Source: Mitsuaria sp. WAJ17
GTDB lineage: Bacteria > Pseudomonadota > Gammaproteobacteria > Burkholderiales > Burkholderiaceae_C
DNA: 51,746 nucleotides
Assembly: GCF_014174515.1 (NCBI RefSeq)
Contig: NZ_JACJUG010000031.1
Location: 1 to 51,746, forward strand
Reading direction: 5' to 3'
In this document: positions 41,616 through 50,847 of the stretch, piece by piece
Layout of the letters: each line of letters begins with the position of its first letter
How positions within the stretch are numbered: position 1 is the stretch's first letter
Translations under genes and position numbers: made by a program
Notes under the pieces: model-generated
What the model saw: the letters and a program-made list of their open reading frames with translations, nothing else
What the model was told of the DNA's origin: nothing
Databases searched by the model: none

Positions 41616-41668
41616 GCCCGCGGGGCGGCTGCGTTACGCTTGACGCTCACTACTTGTCGAGCAAAGCC

Positions 41669-42253
41669 ATGCCCTCCGCCGCCCCCTTCAAGATCAGCCG
41701 CTTCCCCGTGCCGGAGCTACGGGATCTGCCCGAGGATCTCCGTGCGCGCATCCTCGCCGTGCAGGAGAAGTCGGGCTTCGTGCCCAATGTCTTTCTCGTG
41801 CTGGCCCACCGGCCCGACGAGTTCCGCGCCTTCTTCGCCTATCACGACGCCTTGATGGACAAGCCCGGCGCGCTAAGCAAAGCCGAGCGCGAGATGATCG
41901 TGGTCGCGACCAGCAACGCCAACCAGTGCCAGTACTGCGTCGTCGCTCACGGAGCCATCCTGCGCATCCGGGCCAAGAATCCGCTGCTCGCGGACCAGGT
42001 CGCCATCAACTACCGCAAGGCCGACATCACGCCGCGCCAGAAGGCCATGCTGGACTTCGCGATGAAGGTGTCCACCGCCTCGCATGCCGTAGGCGACGAG
42101 GACTTCGAGGCGCTGCAGGCCCACGGCTTTGGCCCTGAGGAGGCCTGGGACATCGCGGCCATCGCCGCCTTCTTCGGACTGTCCAACCGCATGGCCAACG
42201 TCAGCAGCATGCGGCCCAACGACGAGTTCTATACCCTGGGCCGCGGCGGCTGA
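41669..42253 (+). CDS. peroxidase-related AhpD-like protein
   Basis: 194 residues from ATG 41669 (a TTG at 41654 is less likely). ISRFPVPELRDLPEDLRARI is the usual start of the peroxidase-related carboxymuconolactone-decarboxylase subfamily; KSGFVPNVFLVLAHRPDEFR follows, and NANQCQYCVVAHGAILRI carries the C-x-x-C and His. C-terminal SNRMANVSSMRPNDEFYTLG is also typical. It follows the lyase/amidase fusion on the same strand after 53 bases. Probable thiol peroxidase activity is known for the fold, not shown here. Confidence 0.92.
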   Translation: MPSAAPFKISRFPVPELRDLPEDLRARILAVQEKSGFVPNVFLVLAHRPDEFRAFFAYHDALMDKPGALSKAEREMIVVATSNANQCQYCVVAHGAILRIRAKNPLLADQVAINYRKADITPRQKAMLDFAMKVSTASHAVGDEDFEALQAHGFGPEEAWDIAAIAAFFGLSNRMANVSSMRPNDEFYTLGRGG

Positions 42254-42334
42254 GGGCCGGGCGCTGACGGTGTCGGGCGGTGTCGGGAATTTCGATTAGG
42301 CTTGCCCCCCTTCTCACCGCCCAGGGGGCCAGCC

Positions 42335-43585
42335 ATGCAGCTCTGCGTTTACTTTGCCACCAACCGGGGCCATGAAGGCCCGGAACGATTCGCGCCGCTG
42401 CGCTACGGCAGCCGCTTCTCCCGCGACGGCATGGAGAACCTGCGCTTCGGCCGCGTGCTGTTCGACGCCGATGATGAGCAGGTGCGCGCGCTGCTGGACC
42501 AGCGCCGCGATCACACCGGTGCTGGCGACGGCGAGGCGCTGCAGGACTACCTCAGCAAGTGCGTGGCGAGCAGCCAGCGCATCGAGTGCTACCGGGAAAG
42601 CATCCCCGATCCGCAGCTCAACGAGCAGGCGCAGGGTCAGGCGGTGAAGCTGGGCTCCGCCGCCCTGTTCGCCGAGCTGCAGCAGGATATGCAGCAGGGC
42701 CGCGACTTGATGGTGCTGGTGCATGGATTCAACGTCAGCTGGGAGGAGGCGGTGGCCACGGCGGCGGCGTTCGAGGCCATGGTCAACCGTGCGGAGCCCG
42801 CGCTGGACGAAGGCCTGCCGGTCAAGTCGGTGCGGGTGCTGCTCTTCACCTGGCCCAGCGACGGCGCGGCCCTGCCCTGGGCCAGCTACAAGAGCGACCG
42901 CGCCGACGCCCACGGAACGTCTGGGGCGCTGGGGCGCGCCTTGCTGAAGCTGCGCGACCAGCTGCATGCGCTGGGGCGCGAGGTGCGCCAGAGCAGCGTG
43001 CGCGTCCGTGCGCTGCGTGCGGCCATGGCAGGCCTGCCCAACGCCGAGGTCGAGCGTGCCATCGCCCAGCTGGAGGCCACCGAGCTCTGCGGCCAGAAGC
43101 TGCACCTGCTCGCGCACTCGATGGGCAACTACGTGCTGCAGAACGCGCTGGCTCGCGTTCATGAGTTCAGCCCGGGTAAGCAGCTGCCTCGACTCTTCGA
43201 CACGGTCTTCCTCTGCGCGCCCGACGTCGATGACGACGCCCTGGAAGGCTCAGCCCCGCTGGCGCGGGTGCACCAAGTCTCGCAGTCGGTGGCGATCTAT
43301 CACAACCGCAATGACATGGCGCTGAAGATGTCGGACTTCACCAAGGGCAATCCGGACCGCCTGGGGCAGGGCGGGGCGGCGCGGCCGCTGCTGCTGCATC
43401 AGAAGGTCTACCAGGTGGACTGCGCGGCCCTGGTCACGGGCCTGACCCAGCACAGCTACTACACCAACGGTCTGGTGGCCCGGGACATCCGGCTCGCACT
43501 GTCCGGTCTGACGCCCCGGGAACGCGGACTGCAGGGCACGGGGCAGGCCCCCAACACCTGGGCCCTGGTGCGCCGCCAGGCATGA
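42335..43585 (+). CDS. DUF900 alpha/beta hydrolase
   Basis: 416 residues from ATG 42335. VYFATNRGHEGPERF is the typical DUF900 start; MVLVHGFNVSWEEAVATAAA holds the oxyanion loop, VLLFTWPSDGAALPWASYKS the family motif, LHLLAHSMGNYVLQNALARV the nucleophile serine (HSMG), and FDTVFLCAPDVDDDALEG the acid region. The protein lacks a signal peptide. Its substrate is unknown. Single gene between AhpD and HU. Confidence 0.9.
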   Translation: MQLCVYFATNRGHEGPERFAPLRYGSRFSRDGMENLRFGRVLFDADDEQVRALLDQRRDHTGAGDGEALQDYLSKCVASSQRIECYRESIPDPQLNEQAQGQAVKLGSAALFAELQQDMQQGRDLMVLVHGFNVSWEEAVATAAAFEAMVNRAEPALDEGLPVKSVRVLLFTWPSDGAALPWASYKSDRADAHGTSGALGRALLKLRDQLHALGREVRQSSVRVRALRAAMAGLPNAEVERAIAQLEATELCGQKLHLLAHSMGNYVLQNALARVHEFSPGKQLPRLFDTVFLCAPDVDDDALEGSAPLARVHQVSQSVAIYHNRNDMALKMSDFTKGNPDRLGQGGAARPLLLHQKVYQVDCAALVTGLTQHSYYTNGLVARDIRLALSGLTPRERGLQGTGQAPNTWALVRRQA

Positions 43586-43719
43586 GCCCGGCATGGGCAG
43601 GGCGCCGTGTCGGCGCTGCGCCAGCCGTGGCCGTCGGGAGCCCGCCCCGACAGGGCCTCCCGCCTTTCCGTGATAATCCGGCCCCTTTGCCCCCCTCGGG
43701 CGCCAACGGAAGCATTTGC

Positions 43720-43995
43720 ATGAACAAGAGTGAACTGATCGATAGCATCGCCACCAAGGCCGGCATCAGCCGCGCCGCCGCCGGTACGGCCCTGGAAGCC
43801 ACGCTGGCCAGCATCAGCGAGGCCCTGGTGGCCGGTGACGCCATCGCCCTGGTGGGCTTCGGCACCTTCAAGGTGAGCGAGCGCGCTGCCCGCACTGGCA
43901 AGAACCCCGCCACCGGCGCCACGCTGGAAATCGCCGCCTCCAAGTCGGCCAAGTTCACGCCGGGCAAGGCCCTGAAGGACGCGCTGAACGCCTGA
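43720..43995 (+). CDS. HU-family nucleoid protein
   Basis: 91 residues from ATG 43720. MNKSELIDSIATKAGISRAA, the DNA-arm segment GFGTFKVSERAARTGKNPAT and SKSAKFTPGKALKDALN are diagnostic of HU/IHF proteins, here HU-beta type by length and the GKNPxTG hairpin tip. Chromosome compaction and DNA bending role. Followed directly by a strong terminator. Confidence 0.95.
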   Translation: MNKSELIDSIATKAGISRAAAGTALEATLASISEALVAGDAIALVGFGTFKVSERAARTGKNPATGATLEIAASKSAKFTPGKALKDALNA

Positions 43996-44017
43996 GCGGC
44001 CTGCCGCTGAGGCCCAG

Positions 44018-44053
44018 GGCCGGTGCCGCTTCGTGCGGTGCCGGCCTTTTTTT
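44018..44053 (+). terminator. rho-independent terminator of the HU gene
   Basis: GGCCGGTGCCGC pairs with GCGGTGCCGGCC (two GU wobbles) around a TTCGT loop, followed by seven T. It lies 23 bases after the HU stop. Confidence 0.9.
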
Positions 44054-44096
44054 GTTTCACGCTGAAACAGCCTGCGCCCTGCCTGGCACTGTCGCG

Positions 44097-46127
44097 TCAG
44101 AGGGCGGATCGGGCCCTGGCTCGCCAGAAGTCGGCGTCCAGGGGCAGGGCGGCGCCGCTGCGCTCATTGACCAGCCACAGCTGGCGGCCGTCCGGGCTGA
44201 GTCGCTGGACCTCTCCGGTGACACGGCCGGCGCTGACCCGCTGGCCCAGGGCATTGCGCGGGAAGTCCGGCGCCGCGGCCAGGGCCTGCAGCGGGATGAT
44301 GGTGCGGCTGTCGCCGGCCAGTCGCAGTCGCTGCACGAGCGGTGCCAGCAGCGGGCTGGCGGCATCCGCGTCGGAGAGGTACAGCAGCACCTTGGCCTGT
44401 GCGCGGCTGAGGGCCACGTTGAGCAGGCGGCGGGCGTCCTCCGTCTGCAGAAAGGGAAGGTTGGCGTCCACCGGGTCGAAGAAGACGACCGGCGCCTCGC
44501 TGCCCTGTGCCCGGTGCACGGTGCTGACCCGCACGCCGGCTTCCTCCGCGATGCCCCGGGCCTGCAGGCAGCGGCGCAGCAGGGTGCGTTGGGCGCGGAA
44601 GGGTGTCAGGACCACCAGATCGCGCGGCAGCCAGTGGCCGCTTTCCAGGGCCTGGGCGACTGCGTCCGCCACAGCCTCGGCGGAGGCAGGCCGCTGCGGC
44701 CCGCGGTCCTGGGCTGACCAGCGCCCGGGGCCCTTCACAGGCAGCAGCCGGACATGGTCCGCGGCCGCCAGGTCCGCCAGCGGTCGTTGCCGGCGCGCCA
44801 GCCACTCGGGCGATTGCAGCGCGTCCGCGGCGACCCTCAGCGCCCCCTCGTAGAACACCTCGCTGACCAGCGTGCAGATGGGGGGGGCCATGCGGGACTG
44901 CTCGTCCAGCAGCACGACGGCCGGGCCCTGGCGCGGCATCTCGGCGAAGGCGGAACGCCCCAGCCAGCGCTTTGCGGCAGGCTCGCGGCTGCGCAGCACT
45001 GGCGCCAGTTGCTGCGGATCGCCCGCGAACAGGGCCGCCGCGCCCAGGGGCATCAGCAGCAGGGTCTGGGCCAGGCTCAGCTGGCTGGCCTCGTCGAAGA
45101 CCAGCAGGTCGAAGGGCGTCTCGCCCCTGCCGCCGCCGTCCAGCGAGCGCAGCAGGGCCAAGCTGGCCGTCGCGCGGCTGGCTGTCATGGCCGCCAGCCG
45201 GGCCTGGCGCAGGGCGCGGCGGGTGTCGGCGTGCAGCTGCTCGCGCAGCGCGGCAAGACGGTCGCTCCAGGTTTTCAGTGCCAGGGCGTCCCCGCCGTGC
45301 GGGCGGGACGACTCCAAGCGGCTCAGCGTGGCCAGCAGGGCCGGGTCGGTGCCCGGCAGCAGGTGCTCGCGGCCCTCGTAGGCGCTGGGGTCGAAGCGCG
45401 TGCCCAGGCGTTGCAGGCTGGGGCGCAGGGCTTCGCGCCGGCCCTTCAGCAAGGCCTTGTCGACGGCGACCAATGCCTGGTCTACCGCCTGGTTGGTGCT
45501 GGAGACCAAAAGGATGCGGGCGCCGGGACGGCTGTCGAGGTACTCGGCCAGCAACACGCCCAGGGTGGTGGTCTTGCCGGTGCCGGGCGGGCCCCACAGA
45601 TAGGCGCAGCGCTGGCCGGGCAGGGCCTGCAGGGCGTGACGCTGCGCCTGGCGCAGCCAGCGAAACGGGGTGCCGTTGAGGGCCGGGCCTGCCGGCGCCG
45701 GCGCCGGGCGCGAGAGCAGGGGGCGCAGCGCGAGCGCGGCCTCGGCCCAGGGGGTGTCCCAGGCAGCCTCGACCAGGGCCTTGAGGAAGCGCGGCGGATA
45801 CAGGCGGATCAACTGGTCCGGCCCTGGTGGCGCGCAGCTGGCGTTCTGTAGCACCAGTTGGTCCTCCTCCACCCGAAGAGCCAGCACACTGGCATGGCCC
45901 TTGGCGGGCGCGCCCCACCAGGCGGAGGCGCCCTCCAGGCTCTCGTCCAGCAGACCCAAGGCGGCGGTCTGGCCGGGCGGCTGGCCCTCGGCAAAGACAT
46001 AGCCCGGCTCCAGCGTCACGCGCCACAGCGCGCCCTCGCGCTCGCTGCGAAGGACCTTGAAGTCGTAGTACTCGGGCGTGGCGGCCAGCTCGGCGGTCAG
46101 GGCGGCCCGCAGGTCGGCCAGACTCAC
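44097..46127 (-). CDS. SF1 Upf1-like DNA/RNA helicase
   Basis: 676 residues from GTG 46127, overlapping the tetR stop (GTGA). Walker A GPPGTGKTTTLGVLLAEYLD near 180, SSTNQAVDQAL (motif Ia), Walker B LLVFDEASQLSLAQT near 340, GDPQQLAPVL (motif III), LDEQSRMAPPICTLVSEVFY (motif IV), STVHRAQGSEAPVVFFD (motif V) and NVALSRAQAKVLLYL (motif VI): a complete superfamily 1B helicase of the Upf1/DNA2-NAM7 group. The N-terminal 160 residues are family specific. Coupled to an upstream TetR gene, an unexpected partner for a helicase. Confidence 0.92.
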   Translation of the reverse strand: MSLADLRAALTAELAATPEYYDFKVLRSEREGALWRVTLEPGYVFAEGQPPGQTAALGLLDESLEGASAWWGAPAKGHASVLALRVEEDQLVLQNASCAPPGPDQLIRLYPPRFLKALVEAAWDTPWAEAALALRPLLSRPAPAPAGPALNGTPFRWLRQAQRHALQALPGQRCAYLWGPPGTGKTTTLGVLLAEYLDSRPGARILLVSSTNQAVDQALVAVDKALLKGRREALRPSLQRLGTRFDPSAYEGREHLLPGTDPALLATLSRLESSRPHGGDALALKTWSDRLAALREQLHADTRRALRQARLAAMTASRATASLALLRSLDGGGRGETPFDLLVFDEASQLSLAQTLLLMPLGAAALFAGDPQQLAPVLRSREPAAKRWLGRSAFAEMPRQGPAVVLLDEQSRMAPPICTLVSEVFYEGALRVAADALQSPEWLARRQRPLADLAAADHVRLLPVKGPGRWSAQDRGPQRPASAEAVADAVAQALESGHWLPRDLVVLTPFRAQRTLLRRCLQARGIAEEAGVRVSTVHRAQGSEAPVVFFDPVDANLPFLQTEDARRLLNVALSRAQAKVLLYLSDADAASPLLAPLVQRLRLAGDSRTIIPLQALAAAPDFPRNALGQRVSAGRVTGEVQRLSPDGRQLWLVNERSGAALPLDADFWRARARSAL

Positions 46128-46756
46128 CGTGCAGGCGTGCCCAGGCCCTGGAAGGTGCTGGCCATGACCCAGTCGATGATCTGGGCGTGGGTGTACTGGC
46201 CGGAGTCCTTGAGCAGTCCCACGACCGGGTCGCAGGCGCGGGCGAAGAGGGTGTAGAGCACCATCTCAGGCGGGAACTGGGCCTGGATCTGCCCGCCGGT
46301 CTGGGCCTCGGCGATCCAGATGCTCAGCCGGTTGCTGAGCGACAGCAGGCGGTCCATATAGTCGTCGTTGGACTGCAGGGAGGCACTGAGGCTGGAGTTC
46401 TGGGCGGGCAGGGAGGGCATCTCGCCCTCCAGCTGCGTCTGCATGGCCCAGCGGGTGACGGCCTCCAGCTGGGCCCGGGCGCTGATGGGCGCGGCCGAGT
46501 TCGTGGCCTGCTCCCGAAGCCCGTTCACAAAGGCCAGGGCCCGATCCAGCACGGCCACCATGGCAGCCCCCGCCAGCTCCTCCTTCGAGGCGAAGAGCTT
46601 GTAGAGGCTGGCTTTGGCCATGCCTGCCTCGGCGGCCACCTCGTCAACGGTCATGGCGTCATAGCCTTTGGTCGCCAGCAGGCGGTTCACGGCTGTGACG
46701 ATGGCTTCCTGGCGCATGCGCTGCACCTGCTCACGGATCGAAGGTCGGGCTCCCAT
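46124..46756 (-). CDS. TetR-family regulator
   Basis: 210 residues. Helix-turn-helix: IVTAVNRLLATKGYDAMTVD, EVAAEAGMAKASLYKLFASK and EELAGAAMVAVLDRALAF. The C-terminal domain has no recognised ligand motif. It is divergent from the FAD oxidoreductase/Cfa operon, with a perfect 16-bp palindrome between them, so this operon is the likely target. It is also translationally coupled to the helicase gene downstream. Confidence 0.92.
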   Translation of the reverse strand: MGARPSIREQVQRMRQEAIVTAVNRLLATKGYDAMTVDEVAAEAGMAKASLYKLFASKEELAGAAMVAVLDRALAFVNGLREQATNSAAPISARAQLEAVTRWAMQTQLEGEMPSLPAQNSSLSASLQSNDDYMDRLLSLSNRLSIWIAEAQTGGQIQAQFPPEMVLYTLFARACDPVVGLLKDSGQYTHAQIIDWVMASTFQGLGTPAR

Positions 46757-46828
46757 GCCTGCATTCTAGACCGTTTGGGCTGTGAAAAATACCCGATAGT
46801 GCAAAATGGAGACTGACGAGTTATATTG

Positions 46829-46844
46829 TGAACTCATGAGTTCA
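46829..46844. promoter_or_regulatory. perfect palindromic operator at the lipid operon promoter
   Basis: TGAACTCATGAGTTCA is a perfect 16-bp palindrome, 2 bases after a -10-like TATATT (46822-46827) reading toward the FAD gene. It lies 52 bases before that gene's ATG and 73 bases from the divergent tetR start, ideal for repression by the TetR protein. Confidence 0.75.
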
Positions 46845-46895
46845 TTCATTGGCCGACCGGGTCCAGCCGGTGGCCCTGCAACAGGGAGCAGGCCC

Positions 46896-48215
46896 ATGCG
46901 ACGCATCGCAGTCATTGGTTCCGGGGTGGCGGGTCTGGCGGCCGCCTGGCGCTTGAGTGCGCCGGGTGAGCCCCATCGCGTGACCCTGTTCGAGGCCGAC
47001 GGCCACTTCGGCGGCCATGCCCACACGGTGGACCTCCGCCTGGACGGCATCAGCCACGGCGTGGACACCGGATTCCTGGTCTTCAACCACCGCACCTACC
47101 CGTTGCTGACCGAGCTGTTCCGCACCCTGGGGGTGGAGACGGCGCCCTCGGACATGTCCTTCTCCGTGCAGGTGCCCAAGGCCGAGGGGCGAGAAGGGCT
47201 GGAATGGAGCGGCAGTTCGCTCAACAGCGTCTTCGCGCAGCGCCGCAACCTGCTGCGGCCGGGCTTCTGGCGCCTCCTGGCCGAAATCCTGCGCTTCAAC
47301 CGCCTCTGCACCGAGCTGGCCCTGCACGGGGACGAAGCCCGGCTGGACGGTGCCATCGGGGACTTCCTGGCCGAGCACCGCTTCGACCGCGCCTTCCAGG
47401 ACCACTACCTGCTGCCCATGGTGGGCTGCATCTGGAGCTGCCCCACGGACCAGATGCTGCGCTTTCCCATCCGCACCCTGATCCGCTTCTGTCACAACCA
47501 TGGGCTCATCCAGATCCAGGACCGCCCGCAGTGGCACACCGTGCGCGGCGGCTCGCGCCAGTATGTGCGCCAGCTCCTGCAGCGCCTGGCCGACGCACGC
47601 CTGAACACGCCGGTGCTGGGCGTGCAACGCCAGGCCCACGGGGCGCGGGTGCTGACGGTGCAGGGGGCCGAGTCCTTTGACGCCGTGGTGCTGGCCTGTC
47701 ATACCGACCAGGCACTGGCCCTGCTGGGCGACGATGCCTCGCCCGAGGAGCGCGCCCTGCTCGGCGCCATCCGCTACCAGCCCAATGAAGCCGTGCTGCA
47801 CATCGATGCGTCCGTACTGCCGCGCCGCCGCCTGGCCTGGGCCGCATGGAACTACGAGCGTGCGGCCGAGGCCGGCCGCGAGGGTGCCCAGGTCTGCCTG
47901 CACTACCTCATCAACCGGCTGCAGCCGCTGCCGTGGTCGCAGCCGGTGCTGGTCTCGCTGAACCCGGTGCGGCCCATCGACGAGCGTCTGGTCCACCGCC
48001 GCATCCGCTATGCCCACCCGGTGTTCGACCGGGCTGCGATGCAGGCCCAGGGCCTGTTGCCCCAGCTGCAGGGCCAGCGCCACACCTGGTTCTGCGGGGC
48101 CTGGAGCGGCTACGGTTTCCATGAGGACGGCCTGCGCTCGGGCCTCGAAGCGGCCGATGCCGTGGTGGCGAGCCTGGCCCGGCGCGACGCCGCGGTTGAG
48201 CGGGGGGTGGCATGA
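46896..48215 (+). CDS. FAD-dependent amine-oxidase-like protein of the DUF1365/Cfa operon
   Basis: 439 residues; ATG 46896 follows AGGGAG and starts at the FAD-binding motif IAVIGSGVAGLAAAWRLSAP; a longer frame is less likely because it would begin upstream of the operator. The glycine-rich motif continues with FEADGHFGGHAHTVD and GVDTGFLVFNHRTYPLLTEL, typical of the flavin-containing proteins that always accompany DUF1365 and Cfa-like methyltransferases. HYLLPMVGCIWSCPTDQML and FCGAWSGYGFHEDGLRS are further family motifs. Related genes are implicated in membrane fatty-acid modification and singlet-oxygen response in alphaproteobacteria (ChrR-sigmaE regulon). ATGA overlap with the next gene. 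Confidence 0.9.
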   Translation: MRRIAVIGSGVAGLAAAWRLSAPGEPHRVTLFEADGHFGGHAHTVDLRLDGISHGVDTGFLVFNHRTYPLLTELFRTLGVETAPSDMSFSVQVPKAEGREGLEWSGSSLNSVFAQRRNLLRPGFWRLLAEILRFNRLCTELALHGDEARLDGAIGDFLAEHRFDRAFQDHYLLPMVGCIWSCPTDQMLRFPIRTLIRFCHNHGLIQIQDRPQWHTVRGGSRQYVRQLLQRLADARLNTPVLGVQRQAHGARVLTVQGAESFDAVVLACHTDQALALLGDDASPEERALLGAIRYQPNEAVLHIDASVLPRRRLAWAAWNYERAAEAGREGAQVCLHYLINRLQPLPWSQPVLVSLNPVRPIDERLVHRRIRYAHPVFDRAAMQAQGLLPQLQGQRHTWFCGAWSGYGFHEDGLRSGLEAADAVVASLARRDAAVERGVA

Positions 48216-48985
48216 GCCCGGCTTGCGCCCAGCTGGGCCTGGGGACCGTGTGGCACCGACGTCAGCGGCCGGCACGGCATGCCTTCCACTACCCCAGCTA
48301 CTTTCTGCACCTGCCGCTGCGCCAGCTGCGTGCGCAGCCCTGCGAGGCCCTGCGGCGCAACCGCCGTGGCCTGCTGAGCTTCCATGACCGCGACCATGGC
48401 GACGGCGGCAGCGACGCCCTGGCCTGGTTCGACCGCCTGTTGCTGGCCGAAGGCATCCATGAGGCCACCGGCGAGGTCTGGCTGCAGACCTTCCCTCGGG
48501 TGCTGGGCTATGCCTTCAAGCCCGTGAGCTTCTGGTATGCCCATCGAGAGGATGGCCGTCTGGCAGCCGTTGTGGCAGAGGTCAACAACACCTTTGGTGA
48601 GCGTCACATCTACCTGCTGGCCGGTCCGCAGCTGGACTTCAGCCGGAGTCAGTCGGCGCGCAAGGTCTTCCATGTCTCGCCCTTCTGTCGTGTCGAAGGG
48701 GACTACAGCTTTCGCTTCGACCGCCGCCTGGATGCGGCGGGCCGTCCCGCCTGGCTGCGCGCCGCGGTGGACCTGCACGATGCGCACGGCCTGCTGCTGC
48801 AGACCAGCCAGGCCGGCCTGCTGCAGCCCCTGACGCCCCAGGCGGTCCGCCGTGCCTTCTGGGGCTTGCCGCTGATGACCTTCGGCGTGGTGTTGCGCAT
48901 CCACTGGCAGGCCCTGCGCCTCCTGTGCAAGCGCGTGCCCTTCTTCTCCAAGCCATCCGCCCCGTCTGAACTGGTGAGTCGATGA
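48212..48985 (+). CDS. DUF1365 protein
   Basis: 257 residues; start overlaps the preceding stop. LGTVWHRRQRPARHAFHYPS, PRVLGYAFKPVSFWYAHRED, VVAEVNNTFGERHIYLL and FHVSPFCRVEGDYSFRFD are the conserved DUF1365 segments. The function is unestablished, but it is nearly always found between the flavoprotein and Cfa-like genes, as here, and is taken as part of fatty-acid tail modification. One hydrophobic segment near 220 (FWGLPLMTFGVVLRIHW) may touch the membrane. Stop overlaps the next start (ATGA). Confidence 0.92.
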   Translation: MSPACAQLGLGTVWHRRQRPARHAFHYPSYFLHLPLRQLRAQPCEALRRNRRGLLSFHDRDHGDGGSDALAWFDRLLLAEGIHEATGEVWLQTFPRVLGYAFKPVSFWYAHREDGRLAAVVAEVNNTFGERHIYLLAGPQLDFSRSQSARKVFHVSPFCRVEGDYSFRFDRRLDAAGRPAWLRAAVDLHDAHGLLLQTSQAGLLQPLTPQAVRRAFWGLPLMTFGVVLRIHWQALRLLCKRVPFFSKPSAPSELVSR

Positions 48986-50253
48986 CCATGAGCCAAGAAA
49001 CCCTCCTGAATGCCTCGGCCCCGCCTGTTCGCGCGGCCATTCCCGCCTCGGCCCGGCGCGTGCTGCGCCTGCTCCAGCGCCTGCCGCAGGGCCAGCTGAG
49101 CCTGCAGCTGCCTGACGGCGAAGCGCTGCTGCTCGGCCGGCCCGCGCCGGCAGGCGATGCGCCGCTGCGGGCGCAGCTGGTGGTGCAGGACTGGCGGGTC
49201 TTCGAGCGCACGGTCAAGTCCGGCGACATCGGCCTGGCCGAGAGCTATATCGAAGGCCAATGGGACACGCCCGACCTCGCCGCCCTGCTGCGCCTGTGCA
49301 TCGTCAACCGCGGGCATATCGAGCAGCTGGTCTACGGCCGCTGGTGGGGCCGCCTGCTCTACCGCCTCAAGCATCTGCGCCAGCGCAACTCCCGCACCGG
49401 CAGCGAGAAGAACATCCATGCCCACTACGACCTGGGCAATGACTTCTACCGCCTCTGGCTGGATCAGGGCATGAGCTACAGCGCCGCCTGGTTCGAGGGC
49501 CGCAATCCGCGCGAGGTGACCCTGATCGATGCCCAGGAGGCCAAGCTGCGCCGCGCCCTGCGCGAGGCCGGCGTGGCGCCTGGAAAGCGCGTGCTGGAGA
49601 TCGGCTGCGGCTGGGGCGGTCTGGCCGAGCTGGCGGCGCGCGAGTTCGGCGCCCAAGTGATGGGCGTGACCCTGTCCCGCGAGCAGCTGCAATGGGGCCT
49701 CCAGCGCATCGAGGCCGCCGGCCTCGATGCGCAGGTGGACCTGCGCTACCAGGACTACCGCGACCTGCCGGCCCGGCATCGCGAGCAGCCCTTCGATGCC
49801 ATCGTCTCCATCGAGATGTTCGAGGCCGTGGGCCATGAGTACTGGCGCGGCTACTTCAAGGCGCTGTGGGACTGCCTCAAGCCCGGCGGTCATGCCTGCA
49901 TCCAGAGCATCACCCTGCGCGACGATCTCTTCCCGCGCTACCTGCGCTCGACCGACTTCATCCAGCAGTACATCTTCCCCGGCGGCCTGCTGCCCAGCCC
50001 CTCGGCCTTCGAGGCGGAGGCGCGCCGCGCCGGCTTCGTGGTGGAGAACCGCCTGGCCTTCGGGCGCGACTATGCGGAGACCCTGCGCCGTTGGCATGCC
50101 GATTTCCTGCAGGCGCTGCCGCAGGTGCGCGCCCTGGGCTTCGATGCGCGCTTTGAGAAGATCTGGACCTTCTACCTGGCTTACTGTGAAGCCGCCTTCG
50201 ACACCGGCAGCACCGACGTGATGCAGTTCACCCTCAGGAAGCCCGCCCCATGA
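48982..50253 (+). CDS. cyclopropane-fatty-acyl-phospholipid synthase family methyltransferase
   Basis: 423 residues from ATG 48982 (a second ATG at 48988 is possible). NIHAHYDLGNDFYRLWLDQG, MSYSAAWF, SAM motif VLEIGCGWGGLAELAARE near 204, GVTLSREQLQWGLQRIE, FDAIVSIEMFEAVGHEYW and YIFPGGLLPS are all conserved in Cfa enzymes, which methylate double bonds of membrane fatty acids using SAM. Relatives in this operon type make cyclopropane, methylated or furan fatty acids; which product applies cannot be told. ATGA overlap with the next gene. Confidence 0.93.
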   Translation: MTMSQETLLNASAPPVRAAIPASARRVLRLLQRLPQGQLSLQLPDGEALLLGRPAPAGDAPLRAQLVVQDWRVFERTVKSGDIGLAESYIEGQWDTPDLAALLRLCIVNRGHIEQLVYGRWWGRLLYRLKHLRQRNSRTGSEKNIHAHYDLGNDFYRLWLDQGMSYSAAWFEGRNPREVTLIDAQEAKLRRALREAGVAPGKRVLEIGCGWGGLAELAAREFGAQVMGVTLSREQLQWGLQRIEAAGLDAQVDLRYQDYRDLPARHREQPFDAIVSIEMFEAVGHEYWRGYFKALWDCLKPGGHACIQSITLRDDLFPRYLRSTDFIQQYIFPGGLLPSPSAFEAEARRAGFVVENRLAFGRDYAETLRRWHADFLQALPQVRALGFDARFEKIWTFYLAYCEAAFDTGSTDVMQFTLRKPAP

Positions 50254-50846
50254 CCCACCGCCGCCTGCACCGCCGTGCGCTGTGCGCGGCCCTCTGTTCC
50301 TTGCCCTGGATGCTTATGGTCACTCCTGCCTCTTCCGCTCCCCAGCCAGCTGCCGCCGGACCTGCCACGCCCGCCATGCCAGAGGAGCTGCAGCCCCTGC
50401 TGCCCGGCGCCCAGCTGCGCGGCAGCGGCGTGTTGCGCTTCTTCGGCTTGCGCGTGTACGAGGCCCGGCTGTGGACCACGCCCGCCTTCTCCGCGGAGGA
50501 CTACGCCAGCCAGCGCCTGGGCCTCGTGCTCAGCTACGACCGGCGGCTGGAGGGCGCGGCCATCGCCGATCGCTCCATCGCCGAGATGCGCCGCGTGGGC
50601 GCCTTCAGCGAGGTGCAGGCACAGCAGTGGCTGATCCTCATGAAGCAGGCCTTCCCGGATGTGAAGCCCGGCGACCGCCTGCTGGGCTGGCATGACGGCC
50701 AGGGCGGCGTTCGCTTCTACTACAACGGCCGGCAGACCGCGGAGCTGTCGGACCCGCTGTATGCGCGTCTCTTCTTCGGCATCTGGCTGGCGCCGCAGAG
50801 TTCGGCGCCGGCGCTGCGCCAGTCGCTGCTGGGCCTGCCTGGCTGA
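50250..50846 (+). CDS. chalcone-isomerase-like exported protein
   Basis: 198 residues; start overlaps the cfa stop. Signal peptide ALCAALCSLPWMLMVTPASS. LRGSGVLRFFGLRVYEARLW, RLGLVLSYDRRLEGAAIADR, DVKPGDRLLGWHDGQGGVRF, FGIWLAPQSSAPALRQSLLG match the bacterial Chalcone_3 (PF16036) family, periplasmic relatives of plant chalcone isomerase or fatty-acid-binding folds. In this operon a role in binding fatty acids is plausible; no isomerase activity is implied. Confidence 0.9.
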   Translation: MTHRRLHRRALCAALCSLPWMLMVTPASSAPQPAAAGPATPAMPEELQPLLPGAQLRGSGVLRFFGLRVYEARLWTTPAFSAEDYASQRLGLVLSYDRRLEGAAIADRSIAEMRRVGAFSEVQAQQWLILMKQAFPDVKPGDRLLGWHDGQGGVRFYYNGRQTAELSDPLYARLFFGIWLAPQSSAPALRQSLLGLPG

Positions 50847-50847
50847 G

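Noticed and set aside
44164..46026. Minus-strand ORF of 620 residues in a second frame
   Set aside because: Overlaps the Upf1-like helicase, whose seven helicase motifs are all in the other frame.
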